A stretch of 64,000 bases of DNA from Deltaproteobacteria bacterium HGW-Deltaproteobacteria-12 (GTDB lineage Bacteria; Desulfobacterota; Syntrophia; Syntrophales; Smithellaceae), in contig PHBK01000024.1 in NCBI GenBank assembly GCA_002840565.1, forward strand, positions 45,876-109,875, in the 5' to 3' direction. How positions within the stretch are numbered: position 1 is the first letter of the stretch; every line of letters starts with the position of its first letter. The position numbers and the translations under genes were made by a program. The notes beneath the pieces are model-generated. The model was not told the origin of the DNA, did not search any database, and worked only from the letters and a program-made list of their open reading frames with translations. Below are positions 52,850 through 62,697 of the stretch, in pieces.

Positions 52850-53860
52850 GTGAAAAAGAAAATTATCATTATTGCTTTTATTATATTATTTGTCGGGGCG
52901 GCCGCCTTTGTCTATTTCGGTCAGAAAAGTAATAACCAAAACGAACTTCATTTTTCCGGCACTATTGAAACAACTCAGGCCAACCTCTCCTTCCAGATTC
53001 CCGGGCGCGTTGTCAGCGTTGCCGCAAAGGAGGGTCAGTCTGTCACTAAAGATCAGGTGATTGCCGAACTGGACCGGGCAGAATTGCAGTCGCGCTATGA
53101 TCAGGCTAAAGCCAATCTGGACCGCGCGCAGAAGGCCAGGCAGCAACTGGAGACGGTTCTGAATATCAGCAGAAAAACTCTGCCCGCGGAAGTGGCCCGC
53201 GCCGCAGCCAATGTCAAAAGCGCCAATGATACCGTGCAGGATGCGGAAAAAAATTACCGCCGATATGAAGAGCTCTTCCGCAACGGCGTTGTTACGGAAA
53301 AAGAACGCGACACGCTGAAACTGGCATACGATATAGCTAAATCGCGTCTGGCCGAAAGCGAATCCATCTTGAAGCTGGCACAGGGCAATCTTTCCAAAAT
53401 TGACGCAGCCCGGCAGGACATTGAAACAGCGCTCGCCCAGATAGATGCAGCCCGTGCGGCCCTTGCGCAGGCGGCAATACAGCTCGACTACACGCAGCTC
53501 CGCTCGCCGCTTGCCGGCATGGTGATCAGCCGCAATATCGAACCGGGTGAAACTGTCAGCGTCGGACGGGAAGTCATCACGGTTTCCGATCTTTCCCGTG
53601 TCGATCTGAAAATATTTATCGATGAAACCCAGATCGGCAAAGTAAAACCCGGCCAGAAAGCAGAGGTAAAGATAGATACCTTTCCCGACAAAGCATTCGA
53701 AGGTTACGTCTCTTTCATCTCTCCCGAGGGTGAATTCACGCCGAAGATAATTCAAACCAAAAAAGAAAGAGTTAAGCTCGTTTACCTGGTTAAAATAGCA
53801 ATCGCCAATCCCACCAAAGAACTCAAAGCGGGAATGCCGGCTGACGCCTTGCTGAAATAG
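52850..53860 (+). CDS. HlyD-family membrane-fusion protein
   Basis: 336 residues from a GTG at 52850 with TGGAGAAG upstream. N-terminal anchor (IIIIAFIILFVGAAAFVYFG), first half of the lipoyl domain (QIPGRVVSVAAKEGQSVTKD), a long helical hairpin (about 75-210, alanine-rich coiled coil), second half (LRSPLAGMVISRNIEPGETV) and the beta-barrel (KVKPGQKAEVKIDTFPDKAF). It joins the inner-membrane ABC exporter to an outer-membrane channel. Equivalent to YbhG. Confidence 0.93.
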   Translation: MKKKIIIIAFIILFVGAAAFVYFGQKSNNQNELHFSGTIETTQANLSFQIPGRVVSVAAKEGQSVTKDQVIAELDRAELQSRYDQAKANLDRAQKARQQLETVLNISRKTLPAEVARAAANVKSANDTVQDAEKNYRRYEELFRNGVVTEKERDTLKLAYDIAKSRLAESESILKLAQGNLSKIDAARQDIETALAQIDAARAALAQAAIQLDYTQLRSPLAGMVISRNIEPGETVSVGREVITVSDLSRVDLKIFIDETQIGKVKPGQKAEVKIDTFPDKAFEGYVSFISPEGEFTPKIIQTKKERVKLVYLVKIAIANPTKELKAGMPADALLK

Positions 53861-53874
53861 AAAAGGAGAAGCCG

Positions 53875-54648
53875 ATGAACGATCCTGCTGCAAATTCTCC
53901 GCCGCTGGTAGAAGTTAAAAACGTCTCGGTGCATTTCAAAACTGTACAGGCGCTTAAAGACGTATCGCTGAAGGTCGCCCGCGGAAAAATCTTCGGCCTC
54001 GTCGGTTCTGACGGCGCGGGCAAGTCAACTCTTCTTCGTCTGATCGCCACAATGATCAGGCCCTCAGCGGGAACTATTTCCATCGGCGGCCTGGATGTGG
54101 TAAACGAACGGCGCAAAATAAAAACCATCATCGGTTATATGCCGCAGCGCTTCGGCCTGTATCAGGATTTGTCCGTGGAAGAGAATATTGATTTCTTCAT
54201 GGATATTTTTAACATTCCCAAATCGCAAAGAAAAATGCGCAAAGATAAATATCTGGGTTTTTCCAACCTGCTGCCGTTTCTGGACAGGCCCGCCGGAAAT
54301 CTTTCCGGAGGCATGAAACAGAAGCTGGGATTGGCCTGCGTGCTGGTGCATGAACCGCAGTTGCTTCTTCTCGATGAGCCGACCAACGGCGTCGATCCGG
54401 TATCGCGCAGCGAGTTCTGGGAAATTCTCTCCAATATGAAGCAGGAAGGCATGACGATAATGGTCTCCACCGCGTATCTCGACGAAGGCGAAAAATGTGA
54501 TCAGCTCGCCCTGATGCACAATTCCGTCATTCTGGATTCATCGACTCCGGCGCTGATGCGCCAAAATTTTGCCAATCTGGAAGAAGCAATGATCGCAAGG
54601 ATAAAAGAAGTGGATAAGGGGCTTGTCAATGACAATTTCCACGTCTGA
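53875..54648 (+). CDS. ABC exporter ATPase 1
   Basis: 257 residues. Walker A GSDGAGKSTLLR, Q-loop YMPQRFGLYQDL, signature LSGGMKQKLGLA, Walker B LLLLDEPTNGVD. It is one of the two ATPases of the exporter (in Enterobacteria the pair is fused in YbhF). AAAGGAGAAG precedes the ATG, and it is 14 bases after the HlyD gene. Confidence 0.94.
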   Translation: MNDPAANSPPLVEVKNVSVHFKTVQALKDVSLKVARGKIFGLVGSDGAGKSTLLRLIATMIRPSAGTISIGGLDVVNERRKIKTIIGYMPQRFGLYQDLSVEENIDFFMDIFNIPKSQRKMRKDKYLGFSNLLPFLDRPAGNLSGGMKQKLGLACVLVHEPQLLLLDEPTNGVDPVSRSEFWEILSNMKQEGMTIMVSTAYLDEGEKCDQLALMHNSVILDSSTPALMRQNFANLEEAMIARIKEVDKGLVNDNFHV

Positions 54649-55387
54649 TTCCATAACAGTCAAAAATCTGGAAAAGAAATTCGGCGCTTTTGTCGCCGTC
54701 AACAAAATTACTTTCTCCGTAAAAAAAGGGGAAATCTTCGGATTTCTGGGCGCCAACGGCTCCGGCAAATCCACAACTATCCGCATGCTTTGCGGGATTA
54801 TTACCCCGTCCTCCGGTTCGGGCTTTGTCGCGGGCCATGATATTATGACCGATGCGGAAGCAATCAAACAATCAATCGGCTACATGTCGCAAAAATTTTC
54901 TCTTTATGAAGATCTGACGTCCTTCGAAAATCTGCGTTTTTATCTGGGCGTTTATAATGTCCCGGAGGATCAATGGCCCGAGCGCATCGCTTGGGTTTTG
55001 AATATGGCTCGCCTGCAGGAAATGCGCAATCGTCCGACAAAGGAATTGCCGCCCGGTTGGCGGCAGCGCCTGGCGCTGGGATGCTCGCTTTTGCATAGGC
55101 CCGATATTCTTTTTCTGGACGAACCGACCTCCGGCGTTGATCCTCTTACCCGCCGGCACTTCTGGAGTTTCATTCAGGAACTGGCGTCGGGTGGCATAAC
55201 CGTATTTGTGACCACGCATTACATGGATGAAGCGCGCTTTTGCGAACGCATTGTCATGATCAATCAGGGCATGATTGTAGCCTCAGGCTCCCCGGCAGAA
55301 ATTATTGCCTCCGCATGTCCCGGTAAAACAGAGGCCGATCTAAATGATGCTTTTATAAAGCTGATGACAAGAAATGAGGGAAAATAG
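54629..55387 (+). CDS. ABC exporter ATPase 2 (degenerate signature)
   Basis: 252 residues from MTISTSDSITVKNLEKKFGA at 54629, inside the end of ATPase 1; the frame is open to a TTG at 54623. Walker A is GANGSGKSTTIR and Walker B ILFLDEPTSGVD. In place of LSGGQ it has LPPGWRQRLALG, as also seen in the second half of YbhF-type proteins, so one ATP site of the dimer is probably of reduced activity. Confidence 0.93.
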   Translation: MTISTSDSITVKNLEKKFGAFVAVNKITFSVKKGEIFGFLGANGSGKSTTIRMLCGIITPSSGSGFVAGHDIMTDAEAIKQSIGYMSQKFSLYEDLTSFENLRFYLGVYNVPEDQWPERIAWVLNMARLQEMRNRPTKELPPGWRQRLALGCSLLHRPDILFLDEPTSGVDPLTRRHFWSFIQELASGGITVFVTTHYMDEARFCERIVMINQGMIVASGSPAEIIASACPGKTEADLNDAFIKLMTRNEGK

Positions 55388-56521
55388 TTGAATCCCCTGC
55401 GTCTCCAGGCCATAATTCGTAAGGAATTTTATCACCTGATCCGGGATTACCGCAGCCTTTATCTGGCTTTTGCCATCCCGCTGATCCTGATAATTCTTTT
55501 CGGTTACGCCCTGAACCTCGATGTCAATAATGTCGAAACAGTGGTCATTGATCATGACAAAACAGAAATCAGCCGCGATTTCATAAGTAAAGTCAGTGCA
55601 TCGCCCTATTTTCACATCGCGGCGCATCTTCCGGACACTAAGCAGGCGGCGGAATATCTGGACAATAATCGCACGATGGTGGCAATCGTTATTCCGCCGG
55701 GTTTTATGAAGGATATCCGCGCTGACCGCACTTCTTCCCTGCAAATTATTATTGACGGCAGCGATCCCAATTTCGCCGGAATCATCCGCGGTTATCTGAC
55801 CGCCATTACCGAACAGTACAATCAAAAATTATTGGTGAGTTTTCTCAACCGCCAGGGACTCGCCAAAATAAATCAGCCGGTCGACGGCCGAATCCGCGTC
55901 TGGTTTAATGAAGACCTGGAAAGCCGCAACTTCATCATCCCCGGTATTATTGCTATTATCATTATGATTGTAGGTGCGCTTTTAACATCACTTGTCATTG
56001 CCCGGGAGTATGAAAACGGTACCATGGAAACAATTAAATCCCTGCCGGTCAGGGCCGGTGAATTCTATCTGGGCAAGGCCATTCCTTACTTTTTAATCGC
56101 TCTTACCGATGTCTTGATTGCCATGATTTTCGGTCAGCTTCTCTTCGGCGTAGTAATGAAAGGCAATTTCTGGCTCATGCTCACGGCCACTTCGCTTTAC
56201 ATCCTGGTCGCCCTCTCGCTGGGTTTGTTTATCTCCAATGTCACCAAATCGCAAATGATCGCCAATCAGATGGCCATACTGACAACGTATCTGCCGTCGC
56301 TTTTGCTTTCGAATTATGTCTTCCCCATTATTAATATGCCGTCCTTCTTGCAATACATCACCTACGTTGTCCCGGCCCGCTATTATATCGACATTCTGAC
56401 GGGCATCTATCTGCGTAACACAGGATTTGCCTATCTCTGGCCGAGCCTGTCGGTTCTGTTTGCTTTTTTTGTGCTCCTGTCGGCGCTGAACTACCGTATC
56501 CTCAGAAAGGAAGGTTTATGA
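55388..56521 (+). CDS. ABC-2 exporter permease 1
   Basis: 377 residues from a TTG at 55388 that directly follows the stop of ATPase 2, with GAGGG upstream. One N-terminal membrane segment (YRSLYLAFAIPLILIILFGY), a periplasmic loop of about 120 residues and five C-terminal segments (IIPGIIAIIIMIVGALLTSL, the VIAREYENGTMETIKSLPVR motif, and others), as in YbhS/YbhR-type ABC2_membrane_3 proteins. It overlaps the next gene by 4 bp. Confidence 0.92.
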   Translation: MNPLRLQAIIRKEFYHLIRDYRSLYLAFAIPLILIILFGYALNLDVNNVETVVIDHDKTEISRDFISKVSASPYFHIAAHLPDTKQAAEYLDNNRTMVAIVIPPGFMKDIRADRTSSLQIIIDGSDPNFAGIIRGYLTAITEQYNQKLLVSFLNRQGLAKINQPVDGRIRVWFNEDLESRNFIIPGIIAIIIMIVGALLTSLVIAREYENGTMETIKSLPVRAGEFYLGKAIPYFLIALTDVLIAMIFGQLLFGVVMKGNFWLMLTATSLYILVALSLGLFISNVTKSQMIANQMAILTTYLPSLLLSNYVFPIINMPSFLQYITYVVPARYYIDILTGIYLRNTGFAYLWPSLSVLFAFFVLLSALNYRILRKEGL

Positions 56522-57639
56522 ACCGGCTGAGAATTCGCGAACTGGTGCGCAAAGAATTTATTCAGCTTTTCCGGGATCCGCGCAATCGCATCCTTCTTTT
56601 TGCCGCGCCTCTGATCCAGATATTGGTTTTCGGATATGTGGTCAACTACGACATCCGCAATATCCGTGTCGCCCTGCTGGATTATTCTCAAACGCAGGAA
56701 AGCCGCAGCCTGATTGATGATTTTGCCGGCAGTAATATTTTCCACTTCACCCATCATTTAACGGACGATAAGCAGATTACTGAACTCTTACTGGAAGGTA
56801 AAGTGGATATGGCGATCCAGATTAACCCCGATTTCGCCGCCATAATTCGTAAAGGCCAGACCGCACCGGTGCAGATAATTGCCGACGGCTCGATGAGCAA
56901 TATGGCGGCGATGCGCATCGCCTATACTTCTTCCGTGCTCGATAAATTTAACCGCAAAACTCTCCGCGAGTTGTATCCCCGCCAGATGAATTACGGCAAA
57001 ATCGACGCCCGCATCCGCACCTGGTACAACCCCAACCTGGACAGCCAGCATTTCTTTGTTCCCGGCATTGTTTCCTTTCTGGTCATGCTCACATCGCTTT
57101 TGCTGACATCCATCGCCATTATCCGGGAAAAAGAAACCGGAACCATGGAGCAACTGATCGTGACACCTTTAAAATCTTACGAATTTATTCTGGGCAAGAC
57201 CATTCCCTATATCATTGTCGCGCTGGTGCAGATGACCGCAGTCGTGATCTTTGCCATTTTATGGTTCGAGATTCCCTTGAGAGGAAGCATTCTTTTGCTG
57301 TTTTTCTCCACTTTCCTGTTTCTGCTTTCCACTCTGGGCATTGGTCTTTTTATTTCTACGATTTCCAGCACCCGCCAGCAGGCAATGATGACAACTTTCT
57401 TTTTTATTATGCCTTTTTTGATGTTGAGCGGTTTTATCTTCCCGATTGCCAACATGCCGCAGTTTGTGCAGTGGCTCACGTATCTCAATCCGCTGCGTTT
57501 TTTTCTGGTGATTGTCCGGGGGATTTTTCTCAAGGGCGTCGGCCTGGAAATCCTCTGGCCTCAGTGCGTGGCTCTGGCCATACTGGGCATCATTGTCTTT
57601 TCCGGCGCCATCAGCCTGTTTAAAAAACGTCTGGATTAG
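56518..57639 (+). CDS. ABC-2 exporter permease 2
   Basis: 373 residues with the same plan as permease 1 (RNRILLFAAPLIQILVFGYV at the start; IAIIREKETGTMEQLIVTPL and GFIFPIANMPQFVQWLTYLN near the end). AAGGAAGG stands before the ATG. The two permeases probably form a heterodimer with the two ATPases. The last gene of the five-gene transport set. Confidence 0.92.
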   Translation: MNRLRIRELVRKEFIQLFRDPRNRILLFAAPLIQILVFGYVVNYDIRNIRVALLDYSQTQESRSLIDDFAGSNIFHFTHHLTDDKQITELLLEGKVDMAIQINPDFAAIIRKGQTAPVQIIADGSMSNMAAMRIAYTSSVLDKFNRKTLRELYPRQMNYGKIDARIRTWYNPNLDSQHFFVPGIVSFLVMLTSLLLTSIAIIREKETGTMEQLIVTPLKSYEFILGKTIPYIIVALVQMTAVVIFAILWFEIPLRGSILLLFFSTFLFLLSTLGIGLFISTISSTRQQAMMTTFFFIMPFLMLSGFIFPIANMPQFVQWLTYLNPLRFFLVIVRGIFLKGVGLEILWPQCVALAILGIIVFSGAISLFKKRLD

Positions 57640-57693
57640 TCATTGCTTCTGGTATATTATCAATGCCATAAAATTCCCGAGGGCCGGTTACGG

Positions 57694-58680
57694 ATGCTGA
57701 AAGTTATCGACGACCAACTGACTATTAAGAAATACGCCCGGCAATTTGTTCGGAAATTCAAGCCGTTTGTTGATGACCGGGTAAAAGTGAAACTGGGGCA
57801 TCAGGGAGCAAGTTCCCCGGCAAAAGTCTTATGGTCAAAAAAGCTGGGGATCTGGCTGTTTTCCCACGCCGTTGACGAAGTCCGTTACTGGAACGCCTTT
57901 GGTGTGGAAAGGCCGCGCCCGGACCGCCTTGTCTCCATTATTGCCGAAATAAATTTTCCTTTTGCCGGCATCGATCGGAAAACCGGCGGTGCCTTTGCCC
58001 GTGATGCCCGGGGGAACATCTACGTCATTCACCGCGGCAAAATCGGCGGGGGTAAAAAAGGCGTCGGCAAATCACTTTTTGAGAATAATTACCGCGGCGT
58101 CTGGTCTTTGATGGAAGATGGAGACTGCATCACCCAGGTGGCAGTGATTGGCGTCCTGAATTCACCGCGCCTGGCACTGCAAACCGCCTTCTTTGTGAAG
58201 AAGATAGAAATGCTGAAATCAGCTGCCTTTCATTCCCCGCAGCTGGAAATTGATTTCCCCGCAGTGACATTCCGCGAATATTTAGCAGGCAGTCTTCCTT
58301 CAACAGACGAGCCTGAAATTGACGCCTGCTGCGATCATGATCTTGTTGTCAGCAGTTTAGCCGCCCATCTCCAGCACGGGAAATTACAAACAGGCAATGA
58401 CAGCAGCCGGGAACTTTTCCTGGTAGATCCGTTGAAAAACAGAAAAACTCATGTTTTTGAAATTCTAACCGACGCGCAGGAAAAAAGCGTTTTGGCCGCG
58501 GCGGCAAAATTACTTTTGCAGAAGGCCGGCGATAAAGGCGATCTGGTACCGATTCTTGTTCTGCCGGAGGCAAAAATGGCTGCCTATGCCCAGATTCTGC
58601 AAAGATTAGATATCACCGCTGTCGGTTTTTGTCTGGACGCTGAGAAAATCACCTTTCCGGACCTGGGGAAAATCAGATAG
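57694..58680 (+). CDS. Unrecognised protein (328 aa)
   Basis: Start MLKVIDDQLTIKKYARQFVR at 57694 is preferred over 57643; GAGGG lies 10 bases before. No family is recognised. Basic N-terminus (KKYARQFVRKFKPFVDDRVK), a Trp-rich strand (LWSKKLGIWLFSHAVDEVRY), NIYVIHRGKIGGGKKGVGKS (a glycine loop that only superficially resembles a P-loop), and a separate C-terminal domain (about 240-328). No signal peptide or membrane segment. It follows the exporter genes by 54 bases and may be co-transcribed by read-through. Confidence 0.75.
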   Translation: MLKVIDDQLTIKKYARQFVRKFKPFVDDRVKVKLGHQGASSPAKVLWSKKLGIWLFSHAVDEVRYWNAFGVERPRPDRLVSIIAEINFPFAGIDRKTGGAFARDARGNIYVIHRGKIGGGKKGVGKSLFENNYRGVWSLMEDGDCITQVAVIGVLNSPRLALQTAFFVKKIEMLKSAAFHSPQLEIDFPAVTFREYLAGSLPSTDEPEIDACCDHDLVVSSLAAHLQHGKLQTGNDSSRELFLVDPLKNRKTHVFEILTDAQEKSVLAAAAKLLLQKAGDKGDLVPILVLPEAKMAAYAQILQRLDITAVGFCLDAEKITFPDLGKIR

Positions 58681-58901
58681 GACGAATAGAATTTGCTTGT
58701 TCTAACTGCCCTGACCGCATACTTGACTGGCAAGACAGTGCCCAACTTATTCTTGTCTTGACACTCTTTCACCTACCTACTGTTCATAATCGGATGATAA
58801 ATAGAACTGCGGATTACGGTTAAAAAAGAGCGGCGTCTGTCCGAATAAATAAGCCATTTTGTCAAACTTTCCAGTATTGATCTTAATGCAATTGATAGCG
58901 T

Positions 58902-60236
58902 CTATTTGTTATTTTCCAGCTCTTTATTTTCTTTGTTTTCTTTTATTTGTGATACCAAAATTTTGTCGACCCGTCTGCTGTCCATATCAACAACTTCAAA
59001 TCTCAATCCCTTCCATAAAAAATATTGTCCTTCCGATGGCACAGAGCCAAGTTTCGTCATTACAAAACCGCCCACAGTGTTAATTCCGGCGTGCTCTTCG
59101 TCGCTCAGTTTTGCTATTTCCATATAATCTAGAAACTCATCCAGAGGCAAACTTCCGGCTATGAGTAATGATCCGTCCTCGCGTTTCACAATATCTCTTT
59201 CACCTTCAACAGTAGTATCTTCGACATCTTCAAAGACAGAACGCAAAATATCGCCGAATGTAACGAGCCCTTGGATCATACCATACTCATCCACCACAAA
59301 ACCGATATGCATTTTAGATTTCTTAAATAATTCCATGACTTTTACCGCTGGCGTTGTTTCTAAAACAAAAAGGGGAGCACGGAAAGTTTTCTTAAGGTCA
59401 AATGGCTTTCCCTCCATGGCAAGTGAAAGCAACTCTTTCCCCCTGATAACCCCAACAACATCATCGAGTGAATCCCGCGCCACTGGATACGAAGAATATC
59501 TATGCTGGGCGATTTTACGCTTTGTTTCCTCTTCGCTTTCATTAAGGTCAAGCCAGACAATATCCGCTCTAGGTGTCATCAAGATTGATACACGTCGATC
59601 AGCCAGGCGAAAAACGCGCTCGATTGTCTCCTGCTCAAACTCTTGAAAAGTCCCTGCTTGAGTTCCCTTATCAATTAATATTTTTATTTCTTCTTCTGTC
59701 ACGGTCTGTTCGGGTGATGCTTTAAAGCGGAAAACACGAAGTAACGTATTTGTTGAACTGCTCAACAAAACTACCAAAGGATGCGCGAGTTTTGAAAACC
59801 GATATATTGTTGGGGCTACAAGGATGGCAAGATTCTCCGGATTGTTTAAAGCGAGCTTCTTGGGAATAAGTTCTCCGATTATCAGTGAAAAATAAGTTAT
59901 ACAGACAACCACGATTGCTATACTGATGGTTTCGCTATACGGAACGAGCACAGGAAAAGTGGCAAAGTATCGCTCCATCAATTCCGCAATGGTCGCGCCT
60001 CCAAATGCACCCGCCAAAATGCTGATAAAAGTAATGCCGATTTGTATGGTTGGTAAAAAACTGTCCGGTGAATTTACGAGTTTCAGCGCAATTTGTGCCC
60101 TTAAATCACCTTCGTTTGCCAAGTGTTCCAGTCTGGTCTTCCTGGCAGAAACAAGAGCAAGTTCAGATAATGCAAGTAGTCCGTTCAAGATAATTAGAAA
60201 AAAGATTAATAATATTTCAATACCTATTGAATTCAT
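58902..60236 (-). CDS. CNNM/CorC-family membrane protein (DUF21, CBS pair, CorC_HlyC)
   Basis: 444 residues. DUF21 membrane domain (LLIFFLIILNGLLALSELAL, IGITFISILAGAFGGATIAE), a CBS pair (MTPRADIVWLDLNESEEETK, FVLETTPAVKVMELFKKSKM) and the transporter-associated domain (RVDKILVSQ at the end). Once annotated as hemolysins, these are thought to move or sense Mg2+ or other divalent cations. It lies downstream of the CPA2 antiporter gene on the same strand, with a 268-base gap. Confidence 0.92.
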   Translation of the reverse strand: MNSIGIEILLIFFLIILNGLLALSELALVSARKTRLEHLANEGDLRAQIALKLVNSPDSFLPTIQIGITFISILAGAFGGATIAELMERYFATFPVLVPYSETISIAIVVVCITYFSLIIGELIPKKLALNNPENLAILVAPTIYRFSKLAHPLVVLLSSSTNTLLRVFRFKASPEQTVTEEEIKILIDKGTQAGTFQEFEQETIERVFRLADRRVSILMTPRADIVWLDLNESEEETKRKIAQHRYSSYPVARDSLDDVVGVIRGKELLSLAMEGKPFDLKKTFRAPLFVLETTPAVKVMELFKKSKMHIGFVVDEYGMIQGLVTFGDILRSVFEDVEDTTVEGERDIVKREDGSLLIAGSLPLDEFLDYMEIAKLSDEEHAGINTVGGFVMTKLGSVPSEGQYFLWKGLRFEVVDMDSRRVDKILVSQIKENKENKELENNK

Positions 60237-60504
60237 CTTTCCTGCCTATTGATGTTTTGATGGTTTTGTCTCAACTTTTAGTGTCGCGCTAAGTCGGATC
60301 TTATCTTTTTGCATTCATTATTTTCTATTTTTACATGCTAATGTTGCATATATTTTAAAATTCGTCAATTATCGCCTTCAGAAAGGCATGAATAGCCTTT
60401 CATACAGAGAAAGTATCCGCCTAAAATCGAATTTTCAAATCCTTAAGACATTGATTAAGAAAGCATTAGGAATTCCAAAAAAAATTCCCCTCCCCCGATC
60501 TTTC

Positions 60505-62463
60505 TCATTTCAGTATTTCCAGGGCCAGATCAATGGCACTATGGCTGCCGAAAATGATCAGCTGATCTGCCGCCTGAAGGATAAACCCGCCGGGTGGATG
60601 GGTAATCGTCTCATTATTCCGAATGATATTGATGATGGTCGCGCCCGATTGGGCCTTAAGATTTAAATCTCTGAGGCTTTTACCGACAATTTTATGGCCG
60701 GAGGCAACATAATAAGTTTCAATTGTTCCCTGGGCCAGAATTTGATTGATCTGCTCAAAAGCTTCCTCGGTAAATCGAACTTCCCGGAACACTCCGTAAG
60801 ACTTATTACGAATTATATTGCCTTGCGCTAAAATGATACTGTTGGGGACATGAAACATCCGCAGCACCCTGCTGAATATCTGAATCGACGTCTCATATTC
60901 TTCCGGGATTATATTATCGGCGCCCAGTTTGACCAGATCGTCAATGTCGGCAACATATTTGGTTCTCACAATTGTATGCAAATTCGGATTGATTTTTTTG
61001 GCAACATTCAGACACTGCTTGGTTAAAAAACGATCAGAAATGGCCAGAACCAGCACCCGGGCGGAATCAATTCCGGCGCGCTTTAGAATCTCGATGTTAG
61101 AGGCGTCTCCCCAGATAACATTTTTGTCACCTTTAGCTTTGGACTGTTTTATTTTCTTGTAATTCAGATCAACGATAACGTACTTTATGCCGGTGTTTTT
61201 CAATACTTTAACCAGATTTCTTCCGTTGAGCCCCATGCCGCAGACAATAACATGATTATCTACCGGCAATTTATTGATTTTTCCATCAGGAATGTCTTCA
61301 AAGATATTTTTCCTTGCCAGCAAATAATATGTAAGAGACACAAGCAGCGGCGTAGCTATAAAAGTTAAGACTGATGCCCCGATAAAGCCCTGATAAATAA
61401 AACCTGAAATGATGTTTTCACGCAGCCCCTGGGAAGCTAAAACGAAAGAAAATTCTCCGATCTGCGCCAGCAGGACGCCCGAAAGCAGAGCAACGCGCAG
61501 AGGGTATTTCAGCAGTGAAACCAGGCCGAACACTATGGCGGCCTTGATTCCAATAATTATCAGCGACAACAGAAGAATATAGCCCGTGTTTTCCCGTAGA
61601 AAATCAAGATTGAAAATCATGCCGAGAGACACGAAAAACACTGACAGGAATACATCCCGAAACGGATTAATGTCGCTGATGATCTGATGGGTAAAATCCG
61701 TGTCGGATAAAGCCAGTCCTGCCAGGAACGCGCCGATGGCCAGCGACAAGCCCAGGGATTCCGTGATCCAGGCAATTCCCATTGCTATAACCACGGAGGT
61801 GATCACCAGCACGTCACGCATGTTCATGGTGACCAGGTTCTCCAGCACAAGCGGGATTAAATAGCGGGCAACGGCCAGAAGAGCGACAATAATCAAAACT
61901 GATTTGATCAGTTTCCAGATAATCATCAGGATATCCGGCCCGCTGCCGCCGGCAAGAAAGGGGATCAAAAGCATCATCGGCACGACCATCATATCCTGGA
62001 ATAATATGACGCCGATGGAAATTTTCCCCTGCGGCGAACTTTCGTCGCTGCGGTCTTTCAGTATTTTCAGGATCAGAGCCGAGGAGCTGTGAGTCAGAAT
62101 AAAGCCGATAAAGATAGACTGGCCGATGCTCAGTTGCATCGCGAGGCCGACCCCAACGCCTACAAGGAATGTGCAGAGGATCTGTAAACCGCCGGTTAAA
62201 AGGATCTCCGACAAATTCTTTAAAAAGCGGGACAACTGAATTTCAATACCGATGGTAAAAAGCAGGAAGGCCACGCCGATTTCGGCCATAAACTGAATGC
62301 CGGCGGTATCATCAATCAGCCTGAGGCCAAACGGCCCGATAATTATGCCTGTAATCAGGAAGCCGATGATGGACGGCACTTTAATTTTATTGAAAATGTA
62401 AATAACAGGGATGGAAAAACCGAGGATTATTAATAATTTTTTAAAGAAAAAGAAACCTTCCAT
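60505..62463 (-). CDS. CPA2-family cation:proton antiporter with RCK domains
   Basis: 652 residues. About 12 membrane segments (residues 1-380), with the CPA2 marks IGFLITGIIIGPFGLRLI and GAFLAGLALSDTDFTHQIIS. Then an RCK_N NAD-binding domain (NHVIVCGMGLNGRNLVKVLK) and an RCK_C domain (GTIETYYVASGHKIVGKSLR, IINIIRNNETITHPPGGFIL). It resembles KefB/YbaL and is regulated K+/H+ or Na+/H+ exchange. No ancillary KefF or KefG gene is near. Confidence 0.94.
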   Translation of the reverse strand: MEGFFFFKKLLIILGFSIPVIYIFNKIKVPSIIGFLITGIIIGPFGLRLIDDTAGIQFMAEIGVAFLLFTIGIEIQLSRFLKNLSEILLTGGLQILCTFLVGVGVGLAMQLSIGQSIFIGFILTHSSSALILKILKDRSDESSPQGKISIGVILFQDMMVVPMMLLIPFLAGGSGPDILMIIWKLIKSVLIIVALLAVARYLIPLVLENLVTMNMRDVLVITSVVIAMGIAWITESLGLSLAIGAFLAGLALSDTDFTHQIISDINPFRDVFLSVFFVSLGMIFNLDFLRENTGYILLLSLIIIGIKAAIVFGLVSLLKYPLRVALLSGVLLAQIGEFSFVLASQGLRENIISGFIYQGFIGASVLTFIATPLLVSLTYYLLARKNIFEDIPDGKINKLPVDNHVIVCGMGLNGRNLVKVLKNTGIKYVIVDLNYKKIKQSKAKGDKNVIWGDASNIEILKRAGIDSARVLVLAISDRFLTKQCLNVAKKINPNLHTIVRTKYVADIDDLVKLGADNIIPEEYETSIQIFSRVLRMFHVPNSIILAQGNIIRNKSYGVFREVRFTEEAFEQINQILAQGTIETYYVASGHKIVGKSLRDLNLKAQSGATIINIIRNNETITHPPGGFILQAADQLIIFGSHSAIDLALEILK

Positions 62464-62634
62464 TTTCCAACTTCCACTCGATAAAAAGATTAAAGGGCTG
62501 CAAGAAGTAGTCTCAGTCTGACCATTGCTATTTCTCCTTTTTTATATTTATCATTGAAGTCTAAATTTTCCAAGATACTTCTAATTTAAGATGCTTCTGC
62601 AAACTAAATACTCCCGGCGCCTTTGTGGGCAAAT

Positions 62635-62677
62635 AAGCCGCTGCAATCAACCGGCATAAAGTTGTTTGCAGCGGCTT
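62635..62677 (-). terminator. Terminator after the porin gene
   Basis: AAGCCGCTGCAA (62635-62646) and TTGCAGCGGCTT (62666-62677) form a perfect 12-bp stem around a 19-base loop, 21 bases past the porin stop. On the minus strand it is followed by ATTTG, a weak T-run. Confidence 0.6.
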
Positions 62678-62697
62678 TAGAAAGGAGGGTACCCTTC

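Noticed and set aside
54629..55387. Loss of LSGGQ in the second ABC ATPase as a novel trait
   Set aside because: The form with Pro-x-Gly-Trp/Phe-x-Gln is normal in the second half of YbhF-like exporters, so it is not new.
58777..58857. 26-codon ORF on the minus strand (MAYLFGQTPLFFNRNPQFYL...)
   Set aside because: It looks coding-like, but is too short to support, with no clear ribosome-binding site or known relative. It may be a tail fragment of a lost gene.
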